This document shows, one piece after another, positions 1 through 8,522 of a stretch of 64,000 nt of DNA. The stretch is from positions 1-64,000 of the forward strand of contig JASAMV010002558.1 in NCBI GenBank assembly GCA_030248065.1, written 5' to 3'. The notes beneath the pieces were generated by a model, which was not told where the DNA came from, did no database searches, and saw only the letters and a list, made by a program, of their open reading frames with translations. The position numbers and the translations under genes were made by a program. Every line of letters starts with the position of its first letter. Positions within the stretch are counted from its first letter, which is position 1. The DNA comes from Rhynchonema sp. JSB1_4 (taxonomy: Eukaryota > Nematoda > Chromadorea > Monhysterida > Xyalidae).

Positions 1-1814
1 GTGACGTTTCGATGACAAGAAATATGAACTTGATGCTTCAAAAAAATCGAGGAACATTGTCGTGTCAAATGAAACGACCAGCTGTAGTGAAAAAGCGATG
101 TGTTATTGATGATATAAGCGACAAGCAGAGCATTTTTGCTTATGTATATGTCTGACAACAAAACTACGGGCACAAGTGCAGAGCTCTGGAAGCTGACTGA
201 AAGGAAACTGGGCAGAGCCCCGCCCCTACACTGCAGCAGGCACGAAACCCTGTGTATAGTTCGAAGCTTCGGCAGCAAGGCGCAAGACGCGTTAAGCCTA
301 AAAAATTGCAAATTCGTCTTATGGTATACACACCTATGTAATATCACCAGCAGATATCAAAACGTGCGAAAATTTGTGCACGCTTCGGTGCTATCGGACA
401 GAATACATCGCTAGTACAAGCAAGAAAACAACCTTATTGCGGCTTTGGGAGAGGCTTGAAATAAACACCCAAGGTGTGATAACGAGGTTACCAGCCGTAA
501 AAACGGCGGCGTTAAATTAAAAATGTTATTGGCACTTTTTGCGACCGCTTTGCTGAAGCTGTCGCAATTTTTTACTAACATAAAATTACAATCTTATGAT
601 TTGGGACCGCGTGATAACCTGATGGTTGTAAAATGATTCTACAGTGAAACTCGAAACGGCATTGCGAGAATGTTCTTTGAGCGCTACAATTCATAGTGAC
701 AGGAGAGAGAACACGTCTAACGTTTCGCGCACATCTATGTCAACATAATAAACACTGGTAGTAAAAAAGAACTTGACGTTGAAAAAAATGGACACAAAAT
801 ACCGCGTGTTCATTTTCCTGCACACTTTGATTTGAGTTTGGAGTCCTGAGTTGCGGGCAGATCTGCGTTGTGATATACACCCAGAAACCAGTATTCAAGA
901 ATTATTGACGGTTAAAAGCTGTCCTGTGCTTTACAAGTATTTCAGCAGTCGAGACCGTGAACATCAGATTAGAGCCCTTAACTTTTAATAAAACGAAAGC
1001 GCACCAACCTTTCTCAGTGTCGGCTATTATCGGAGACTGCAGTCCACTTGCAACAGCGCTCAACGCGTCCGAGTGGAGGAATTTGTCCACATAAGAAAAA
1101 GAAAACGCACCGAACATGAACATTATTGCTCGAATACACGCTTTCTCGTTTGCTGATCCTGAAAGTAACAAATTTCGTCAAACTAAGTTTACGGTCGAAA
1201 TCGTAAATACAGAACTGCAAGTCAAAGCTTGCCGCGCCCAAACATTTTGGCGACATTTTGGCAACGAAACAATTCTCAGATGATTAGGCGCGCGTACGCT
1301 TTTTTACTTCCGACAAAAAAGGAGTGGTCATCGCATCAAATGTACAGGTTTATGTTTATCGCAGAATCACCGTCAACGGGAGACTTTGCGCAACCGCAAC
1401 CGGCCAAGCGTAAACAATGGTGCCTTCGTTATTGGAAAAGTATGGGGCCAGAATGTCACGCTTGACTTGTCATTGTCAGGGATACCGTGGCCCTCGATTG
1501 GTCTGTGTTATGCAGCCACTTCGTGCTACGAATTGGAATTCGTGACAATTATGAAGAAAGTGCAACCACAAGAAATTGCTGCGTGGTCACTTTTGTCACA
1601 TTTTATTGGAAATTCGATATCAGTGGTAGAAGTGGTATATTGCAATAAAAGGGCTCGTCAATACAGCAGCAAACAAAAGAACTGAAGACACAATGGTGAC
1701 CCGCACCCACATTTGTTTATCATTGTTATTGTCATGATGTTCTACGCAATTCTGTTATCACCGACCAAACGAAGCAAAGTGAATGTTTGCGGAAAGCATA
1801 AAAGCAGGAAAGCT
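1..1814. other. Non-coding stretch, no supported gene
   Basis: Only short overlapping open frames of 80-100 codons occur here on both strands, none with a recognisable domain or an exon-like acceptor/donor pair. I see no RNA gene and no clear repeat. Confidence 0.6.
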
Positions 1815-2048
1815 TTATATCACTGACTTCTGAAGTGGCTTGCCTTTTTGTGTGCTGAGTACGAACAACACCGTATAAGTGGTGCGGGTTCCGTGCTGTT
1901 CGGTGTTCAAAGAACCACCACGCATAACAGCCGTTACTATCCTTCCGTCGGGTCTAGACGACAGAACGAGTTCCACCGGAATAGACATTATCGACGGGCG
2001 TTTCACGTCCCCTTCGAAATGACCCAATCGGAGATTGTAGTCAGCCAT
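1815..2048 (-). CDS. Short ORF directly downstream of the repeat-containing ORF
   Basis: This 77-codon frame opens with an ATG 2 nt after the TGA stop of the larger upstream ORF, in the -1 frame relative to it. The sequence is polar and unrecognised. The frame is also open for about 30 nt upstream of the ATG, so it overlaps the end of the larger ORF. The tight stop-start arrangement is unusual for a nuclear gene. It could reflect a frameshift mutation splitting one longer protein, a retroelement-like two-ORF layout, or chance. I see no canonical intron that would join the two frames. An antisense open frame at 1848-2288 is taken to be its shadow. Confidence 0.3.
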   Translation of the reverse strand: MADYNLRLGHFEGDVKRPSIMSIPVELVLSSRPDGRIVTAVMRGGSLNTEQHGTRTTYTVLFVLSTQKGKPLQKSVI

Positions 2049-2050
2049 CC

Positions 2051-3571
2051 TCAATTCCTCAGTTCGAAGTATACACACTTCACGATCGGTTCGTACAGTA
2101 CGTCGTACTCACGTTTGTGTTCAGTTTGGTTGGGACCTCCAGTAGCACTTTCAGGCGTGCCACAGCCTGCTTCATCCTGTTGGCTGCTCGTACATTCTTC
2201 AACTGAGGCATCATGCCACAGGGTATGCGTCTTTCCGACTGGCACTATACGCATCGACACACTGACTGTGTGCGACTGCACTGGGTAGTCCAGTTCGGGT
2301 AGGTCGAAATACCGTGTGCGTTCTCTGAGCGCATTCTCAAGCACATTCGGCATGGACAACATCGGGTCCTGATTCCGACACATATCGTTGTACAATCCAC
2401 AAGTCACGGGTTCGGAACCCTCTTGCAGTGGCATGCCCGGACTGTGGCGGTCTCCATATGGTAGCACTCGTATCGGCAATCGGTTATCGAGCATCTCGCC
2501 CCATTCGTCGAGTAATCGACGCGCCTTGGCGGATCTCGGTGACCGTGCGTCCTCAATCTCAAACAATCCGCGAGCCTCGGTAGAATACCGGTCTCCAAAC
2601 TCGCACCAAGGTTCCTGGGTGATCGGTATCACGTTCAAATATCCCGCGATTCGGGAAGCCAGTAGTCGTTCATGAGGTAGCTCCTCTGCATACAACCATT
2701 TCAACAGATGGTCACTGTATCGATGCGTGGTGAACACGATGTCAACCACTTCTTCATGCAGCTGCCAAGGTTCAGCGAACTTGGGCGCATTCAACCAATC
2801 CTCTTGCCACGACACCTGACGTGTCTGGCCTTCATCGAGCTCTTCCAGCGTATACATGTCAATCACGTTCTCTTTGATCGACTCTGACTCGGACTGGTAT
2901 CTCTCACGAACTCGCGTACGTCCGGACTCCATTTCCGAACTCACGTAACGGACCTGACGCGCCGGCTGCGCTCGTCCGGTTTCCTGCCCTTCCTTCACAC
3001 GAACTTCCTGCGCCGTCCGCGCCTGTCCAGCGTTCACATCTGGGCGGTACACCTTTCCATCTGACTGGTCCAATTGACCACAACTGCGGTCTCCTGACTG
3101 ACCGACTTTCATACTGCGGTCTTCACACTGACCGACTTTCATACTGCGGTCTTCACACTGACCGACTTTCATACTGCGGTCTTCACACTGACCGACTTTC
3201 ATACTGCGGTCTTCACACTGACCGACTTTTTCGCTGCGGCCTTCGAGCTGACCGACTTTTCCGTCCGACTTCTGGTCCTCCAACTGACCGTCGGTTCGTT
3301 CCAAAAACCCAAAATCCTTACTTTCAATAAATGAAACATCACTATCCTCCCCCAACATCATCCACTCGGCCCCTCTGTGACCGATGCCGATCCCTCTGTG
3401 ATCGGTGGGTAGATGTTTCACCAGGTTCACTGTCTCGCCCGACTGACCTCTCCATCCGCCTGACTGATCCTTCTGCTTCGGCGGACTGCTACGGTCATCG
3501 GCGGTTCTCGTCCGGGAATTGACATCCGGCATGGATTCACGACGATTGGACTCGCCGCTTGAATGCTGCAT
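2051..3571 (-). CDS. Unrecognised 506-aa protein with 10-residue tandem repeats
   Basis: A single uninterrupted frame, very long for this window, where real exons are 12-400 nt. I take the ATG at 3571 as the start; the frame stays open upstream to about 3640, so a 5' exon is possible. The N-terminal third is hydrophilic and rich in Ser, Arg, Asp and Gln. Around residues 105-165 it has a charged repeat of ten residues, (M/E)KVGQ(C/L)E(D/G)RS, encoded by 30-bp tandem repeats. The C-terminal half is more globular, with many Trp, Leu and Glu residues, but matches no family I know. There is no signal peptide or transmembrane segment. It could be a lineage-specific host gene or a retroelement gag-like ORF; I see neither a zinc knuckle nor any polymerase motif. 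Confidence is for it being coding, not for function. Confidence 0.55.
   Translation of the reverse strand: MQHSSGESNRRESMPDVNSRTRTADDRSSPPKQKDQSGGWRGQSGETVNLVKHLPTDHRGIGIGHRGAEWMMLGEDSDVSFIESKDFGFLERTDGQLEDQKSDGKVGQLEGRSEKVGQCEDRSMKVGQCEDRSMKVGQCEDRSMKVGQCEDRSMKVGQSGDRSCGQLDQSDGKVYRPDVNAGQARTAQEVRVKEGQETGRAQPARQVRYVSSEMESGRTRVRERYQSESESIKENVIDMYTLEELDEGQTRQVSWQEDWLNAPKFAEPWQLHEEVVDIVFTTHRYSDHLLKWLYAEELPHERLLASRIAGYLNVIPITQEPWCEFGDRYSTEARGLFEIEDARSPRSAKARRLLDEWGEMLDNRLPIRVLPYGDRHSPGMPLQEGSEPVTCGLYNDMCRNQDPMLSMPNVLENALRERTRYFDLPELDYPVQSHTVSVSMRIVPVGKTHTLWHDASVEECTSSQQDEAGCGTPESATGGPNQTEHKREYDVLYEPIVKCVYFELRN
3091..3240 (-). repeat. 30-bp tandem repeat, five copies, in coding sequence
   Basis: Five head-to-tail 30-bp units at 3091, 3121, 3151, 3181 and 3211. 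Copies 2-4 are identical; the outer two are diverged. The unit is a multiple of 3, so copy-number change keeps the reading frame. Each unit encodes ten residues of the form MKVGQCEDRS. Confidence 0.97.
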
Positions 3572-3578
3572 CGGTGCT

Positions 3579-3835
3579 GCGAAATTCTTCAAGCCACACC
3601 GACAAGTCGACGCGCGAAAATATTCAAGCTTGTCGACGGATTAGTAACCGGAGAGCGAAATTCTTCAAGCTTCCCCGGACCGGAGTGCGAAATTCTTCAA
3701 GCTTCCCCGGTACCTGATCTAGAAAATCTGCAAAAGCTGGAAGTCCCAGTCAGGTTAGGTTAGGTACATAGATTTATAAGTACATGCAATAGGACGAACT
3801 CACAAACCTCAACCAACGAGCGAAAATCTTCAAGC
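3579..3835 (+). repeat. Dispersed 16-bp repeat GCGAAATTCTTCAAGC, five copies
   Basis: Copies at 3579-3594, 3655-3670 and 3687-3702 are exact. Copies at 3614-3629 (AAATATTC core) and 3820-3835 (AAATCTTC core) are near-exact. All have the same orientation and lie just 5' of the minus-strand ORF starting at 3571. Spacing is irregular (about 35, 41, 32 and 133 bp between starts), so this is not a simple tandem array. A cis-regulatory cluster is one reading, and a degenerate repeat that once extended the coding sequence is another. Confidence 0.8.
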
Positions 3836-4430
3836 GTCGATGATTTATTGGCCTGGAGACGAACAACCTTTTTCCAATAGTAGGTCAACTGTGGGTATAG
3901 ACGGAAGATTTGAGTCTAACTACTAAAAGTGATGATTGCTTATATAGGTTTTGGGACGTAGTGTCTAAGGATACATTACACACATAAGGTATGGATTACA
4001 AAAACAAGAAAGGTTACTGTATGCAAAGTATGCAAATTTACCATACGACACACGCAAAAGGGAGAGACTTAATCCCTCACTCGAACGATCACTAACCACG
4101 TCATAACGAACGTTCACACAACACAGTCACGCAAGGGAACATCTACCGAACTGCTCATTTACGCAGGTTGACTCGCCTGCACGCATAGTGCTTTCCGGAC
4201 TGAATTCGACCGACCAATCACAGTACCGGTGTACTTACATATGTCCCTTGACTTCACGTGTCTCTCACGTGTCGTATTCCAAACGACAACTTGGATACAT
4301 ACGCGTTCGCGTAAACGCTAACCATGAAGTATCATGTATATCTTCTTGCTTATATAATACAGTACAGTCTATCTTACTAATATGGTGACTCTGCACGGTT
4401 GAACCATCATAACGAAGGTGGACTGTAACA
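3836..4430. other. Intergenic spacer between the two minus-strand genes
   Basis: No gene is seen. Two TATATAAGC-like sequences on the minus strand, near 3940-3950 and 4348-4358, could serve as TATA boxes, the first for the ORF starting at 3571. This is suggestion only. Confidence 0.4.
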
Positions 4431-4575
4431 TTAACACGAACATGAAACTTCTATGTTCGATATAATATCAGCGGCATGTTCCCCGATGGCCATGGCCGGT
4501 GCGTTTGTGTTCGCTGATATGGTGTCAGGCACGATGGACATATCCGCAACACGCACCCCCGCAATGTTGTGCACC
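4431..4575 (-). CDS. GMC oxidoreductase exon 11 (C-terminus)
   Basis: Acceptor TTTCAG. Encodes VHNIAGVRVADMSIVP and SANTNAPAMAIGEHAADII, then the TAA stop. The Asn of NTNAP is the second active-site residue. The exon closes the family's C-terminal signature. Confidence 0.94.
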
Positions 4576-7500
4576 CTGAAATGTCAATCTATACATATAT
4601 AGGTGTAACTCGTACAGGGCCTGCGTTTGATAAAATTTACGTCCTGGGTGCGGAGCGTGAAGTCTTCGAAAAGCAACACAAAATGCTACATACATATGTA
4701 TGTATATGTAGAGCGCGGAAAACAAAAAAATAGTCCAACCACGTGCTCATGAGTCACAAGAGCAAGAAATCTTCACCACCAATTTAAAGCTTGCTTGGCC
4801 AGATTCGAAAAATGCGCCGGTCGAAGTCGGTGACATCGCAGGAAAACCAAGACAAAAAAACCCCCCCCAAAACAGAACCCACAAAAAATACACGGGGTGA
4901 ATATCAGACTCCGTTGGTCACCTGAGTTGATTGTCCACGACCGAGTCACTGTGGTCCAGTCCCATGGCACACGTGGACATCGGATGGAATCCAGTGCAGG
5001 CGCGTGTACGTGCCAAACATTCAAAGAATTCGTCGGTACCGGGCGTGTGCTGTTCGCACTGTTCAATGATTTGCACGTCGAATTTGGCCAGTTTGGGTGA
5101 TGACAACAACTGCCAGGTGCGTTTGAGACCTACGAAACGAACGATAGATGTTGGGTGGAGAACTTCCACAGTGCAGTCTACACTGCCGGAATAATCGGAT
5201 TTTTTCAGATAATGGCCATTTTCGCAATCACCCCGCCCATAATAAATATTCACTTGTAATTATGAGGTCCAATACAGTTTTACATACAAAAAAACGAAAA
5301 TTACTACGTTAGTACCACGCAACTGCAGCCCACAATGATAATAGCAAAACAGTCTCGTTGCCACACATTGGCAATGTGCTACATTTTAAACATATTTTGG
5401 TATTTTTCTAAATACAAGGTGCGTTTTACGTTGCGGTGCTTTCACATGTCCTTTGACAAAATAATATCCCTCAAAGTCCGAAAAAAATCCCCCAGCGAGC
5501 GCACAGTCCTAGCATTTTGTAAGTGCTCAAAGCAGCCCAGCTAAACCGGCAATCTGCATTTTCATGTCAATCGGATCTTGAAAGTAGTTCGGTTGAATCA
5601 GCGGTGGTTCGAAAGGGTCACTGGATTTCAGCGAAATATACCCGGTGCTGCGGGGTTGATAGAGGAAAAACTCGGCTGTGAAAACCGAACGATTTCCCGC
5701 CAGTTTAGGAATGTGCGAATAGGCCTGCAAATGTATTGATGTCACATTTTCAGACTTCAATTCCAACATTACTGTTTAAAAAATGACCAATTCTCTTCAC
5801 CGCTTGCTGCAAGCCGTATAATTTTGCGAATTCCCCATTATTGAACGCGTCGGCCATCAGAAACACGTACTGCAGATCAGACGGGTAATCGTCCGGAAGC
5901 AGACCTGATGTTTCATGGCCTATCAAGGGCACGTGCTGCCAGGAGAGTGGACCTGAAAGACAAATACATAGGTTCATATAAAACTTATGCATTGATATGG
6001 CAGTCCAACCTCAGCTTTCTCTGTCACATTAGCATAGTTGGTCCTGTTTTCAGTCAAGAAGCGGTGCATCAAGACATCATCAGTGCGAATACGCCAGATG
6101 ACCCATGACCGCAAACAAGCCACAAATTACGTGACGCACCGGTGCCCATCACCGTCTGCTGTATGATGTTCCAAGTATCAGTGAAAATGGCCGGCATCCA
6201 ATTCATCAACATATTCAATCCATCAATTCGTTGATTCACAAGTGCCATTGAATCATTAACTGTAGCGAATACGAACGTGAGCACGTGATCACGTAGATTG
6301 CGACCGACGCGTGGCACGTGTGCGATTGGGGTGATCGAAAATAAAACGAATGCAGAATGTTAGTGTCGTGTGCATAAGCATACGGAGCACTTTTATACAC
6401 ACAAGCGACTTGCCATGTGTGTGAAAGTTTCGTTTCAAAACTTCTAACTTCAAGCTTTCTAACTTTCAGAGACCTGGCCCAATTGCCAGCTGAAAATAAA
6501 TTAACTGCATTTTTCAATAAACCACGAAATCAACCAACATTCATTTTTTCGAGCTCACGTCTCTCGCCGACGCCTGACAACAGCAGAATATGCGGACTGC
6601 CGACTGCACCGGCACTTAGAATGACTTCTCTACTGCATGAAACATTACGGAGCACATTGTCAGACCAACGAAATTGAATACCCGTCGCTCGAGGGGTTGC
6701 ATCAGCGGTATCGAATAGGATCTGGGTACTGGACACAATCTGACACGATCAGGCGATACACGGTGTAGGGCAATCTCGCCTTTGGGGATAATTCTTTGTG
6801 CATAAATACACTTAGTTCACAAAAGTGTACAGTACATTTTAGTCAAACATGATTCTTCTTCAAAGATCGGAACTCATGCATACCAACCTTAGTGACATGC
6901 GCTTCAGAGAGCACATGCAAATTGTGATGTTTCATTGCTGAATGTAGGTAATGACTGGCTGTGGACTCACGTCGACCGCACGCATCGATATTCGACTGGA
7001 GTCGATGAAGGCCTGCACTGCGCACCACTCGGTAATTATTTGAAGGTCTTAGGTCATTTTAACTAGTTTTAAATTAATTTTGATGTTAAATTAAGTTCAA
7101 GCATAAAATGTAAAAATTTAAACAAGGGCAAACAACAAAATTGGCACCTTGATGGTTGCCAGGCACATTGTAGTCCTTGTCCGTTCGCATGCCCAATGTG
7201 TGTGCGGCGCTGAGTAGTGCATCGGCGAGGGGTGTAGTCGCAGCTTGAGTCACCGTTATGGGACCATCGGTTCCGCGGTAGTCTGAATTTGCGACAAATT
7301 ACGAATTTTTGTGTTGGGGTCGCAAAGGACATTCGTGTTTTAGGCCTAAGCTTACCCAAAACCCGAAGTCCGTATACCATTGGAGCTGAACTTCACCAGC
7401 ACTCATTCGCCTCCTTACTATTATCCACATCAAAGCCGATGACGTTTTCAATTTTCTTGAAATACGGCAGCAATTGCTCATAACTCCAGCCATCACAGCC

Positions 7501-8522
7501 CGGCCTGGCACCCCATCTATCGTAGTCCCTTGAGTCACCACGGTTGAATCCCATGTAGTTGAGCATACTCGTTCCCCCCAACACCTTGCCTCGGGGCCAG
7601 TTGCTGCGCTGCAATGAATGCGTGTTTGGATTTATATGCTGGTTTGTTTTTCTAAAATACCGCTAGCCTCATGGTCCATTCAACTATGTATGTATAGATC
7701 TGCTGCCATTGAGGGGAAGGAGTATAAAATGCCAACACCGTATGGTCCGTCCATCAGCTCATGTCACTTTCTGATGCTGTTGGCCGACTTGTTCCCTTCC
7801 TCCACGTTCTAATGAAAGAGAAATTGTGTTTCCGAAAAACAATTATTTTTGCTCCTAAATCCTGATTTTTATGAAATATAGGTATGAAATGTTTTGTCCA
7901 TTTTAATTTAATTTTATTTGATCGAATTCTCTTTCGACACATTCTACCATTGTTTCAGTTTTTTTGCAAAATCGGTCACACTCGATTTCTCTTTCATTAG
8001 AACGTGGAGGAAGGGAAAAAGCCAGCCAGCAGCAACGGAAAGTGACATGAGCTGATGGACGGACTATACATACATACCTGCCCATTCATATACCGATGAG
8101 AGTATAGTTGCGGTTCAGTTTTGTACTGCCAATCAAGCGTGGTTTGTTGCAGATGGGGTACAAGTCCGGGAATATGTGACCACCAAACATCACTGTCGGG
8201 CGCCTTCCCGGCTTCGACCAGGAGCACGGTTCGATTCGGTGCCAGTTGGACGAGTCGCGATGCCAACACTGCACCGGAACTGCCGGCACCGACTGCAACA
8301 TTGTGAAGGATTATTTGAACCTTTCTGTTCGTGTTCGTTTCGTGCACTTGTTGCACTGACGATGACCTGGTGCACCAACAAAACGTTAAACAATCACCAA
8401 CCCACAATAAAATCGTAATGATCACGCAGGTCTGCCGGGGAAATTACACGATAAGTTGAAGATTTCAGATAAATCCAGAAAAATAAGCCGACAATAACGC
8501 CATACTTTGCTTTCGTCATCAT
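4431..8522 (-). CDS. GMC oxidoreductase (FAD-dependent glucose/choline dehydrogenase-like), complete, 11 exons
   Basis: Exons (descending): 8522-8402, 8292-8078, 7608-7419, 7282-7148, 7012-6888, 6721-6539, 6335-6140, 5952-5801, 5724-5547, 5129-4922 and 4575-4431. They total 1848 nt, or 615 aa plus stop, the usual size for this family. The N-terminus has a hydrophobic signal-peptide/anchor segment (GVIVGLFFWIYL). It is followed by the Rossmann FAD motif VVGAGSSGAVLASRL, the first GMC signature NWPRGKVLGGTSMLNYM, the second signature GAVGSPHILLLSGVG, and VGRNLRDH. The catalytic region FHPMSTCAMG carries the conserved His, and the closing motif ANTNAPAMAIGEHAADII carries the partner Asn. The family oxidises alcohols or sugars with FAD; the substrate cannot be read from sequence. 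The style (LNYM, RDYDRW) resembles arthropod glucose-dehydrogenase-like members more than mitochondrial choline dehydrogenase. Oddities are a non-AG acceptor before exon 7, GTTGGT donors in introns 1, 5 and 6, and a MITE in intron 2. Confidence 0.95.
4922..5129 (-). CDS. GMC oxidoreductase exon 10 (catalytic His)
   Basis: Acceptor TCGTAG, donor GTGACC in phase 2. Encodes DEFFECLAR, then TGFHPMSTCAMG with the active-site His, and VVDNQLR. Confidence 0.96.
5547..5724 (-). CDS. GMC oxidoreductase exon 9
   Basis: Acceptor TTGCAG, donor GTTTAG in phase 1. Encodes LYQPRSTGYISLKSSDP and PLIQPNYFQDPID, the family's PxSxGxxxLxSxDP and PxIxPNYxxDxxD blocks. Confidence 0.96.
5801..5952 (-). CDS. GMC oxidoreductase exon 8
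   Basis: Acceptor TTTCAG, donor GTGAAG in phase 0. Encodes GPLSWQHVPLIGHE and PSDLQYVFLM, the substrate-domain region. Confidence 0.92.
6140..6335 (-). CDS. GMC oxidoreductase exon 7, preceded by a non-AG acceptor
   Basis: Encodes ITPIAHVPRVGRNLRDH, which continues LEKMN from exon 6 as the family requires. The sequence before ATC is ATTTTCG instead of ATTTTCAG: the expected A is absent. No other AG upstream gives an open in-frame start; the nearest, 54 nt upstream, runs into a stop. The donor is GTGCGT in phase 1. Confidence 0.85.
6539..6721 (-). CDS. GMC oxidoreductase exon 6 (second GMC signature)
   Basis: Acceptor ACCCAG, donor GTTGGT in phase 0. Encodes ATGIQF, then REVILSAGAVGSPHILLLSG, the second family signature, ending LEKMN. 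Confidence 0.95.
6888..7012 (-). CDS. GMC oxidoreductase exon 5
   Basis: Acceptor GTGCAG, donor GTTGGT in phase 0. Encodes GLHRLQSN, GRRESTASHYL and NLHVLSEAHVTK, matching the family's conserved GxR-A-YL and NL-V---A-V blocks. Confidence 0.93.
7148..7282 (-). CDS. GMC oxidoreductase exon 4
   Basis: Acceptor ATTCAG, donor GTGCCA in phase 1. Encodes YRGTDGPITVTQA and the following substrate-domain segment ending NVPGNHQ, typical of the region after the first signature. Confidence 0.93.
7419..7608 (-). CDS. GMC oxidoreductase exon 3 (first GMC signature)
   Basis: Acceptor TTGCAG, donor GTAAGG in phase 1. Encodes NWPRGKVLGGTSMLNYMGF and RDYDRW, the first family signature, followed by GWSYEQLLPYFKKIEN. 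Confidence 0.96.
7743..8066. mobile_element. 324-bp MITE with about 85-bp inverted repeats, in GMC intron 2
   Basis: The left arm 7743-7828 and right arm 7982-8066 are inverted copies of each other (TIR start T(G/A)GTCCGTCCATCAG, arm end AATGAAAGAGAAAT). A TA dinucleotide flanks both sides (7741-7742 and 8067-8068), as expected of Tc1/mariner-type insertion. The element ends 11 bp from the exon 2 splice donor. It contains no coding capacity. Confidence 0.85.
8078..8292 (-). CDS. GMC oxidoreductase exon 2 (FAD-binding fold)
   Basis: Acceptor TTGCAG, donor GTATGT in phase 0. Encodes GAGSSGAVLASRL (GxGxxG dinucleotide-binding loop) and VLLVEAG, whose acidic residue typically binds the adenosine ribose. 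Confidence 0.95.
8402..8522 (-). CDS. GMC oxidoreductase exon 1 (start, signal segment)
   Basis: Starts at the first of two consecutive ATG codons. Encodes a basic start, the hydrophobic segment GVIVGLFFWIYL, then YDFIV leading into the FAD fold. The donor is GTTGGT in phase 1, and it joins exon 2 to complete DFIVVGAG exactly as expected. The exon is too short to stand out as an ORF. Confidence 0.9.

Noticed and set aside
1848..2288. 146-codon plus-strand ORF
   Set aside because: Antisense to the two minus-strand ORFs at 1815-3571 and without a recognisable domain.
3757..3775. GGTTAGGTTAGG resembling a telomeric repeat
   Set aside because: Only two units; no array, and nothing else suggests a chromosome end.
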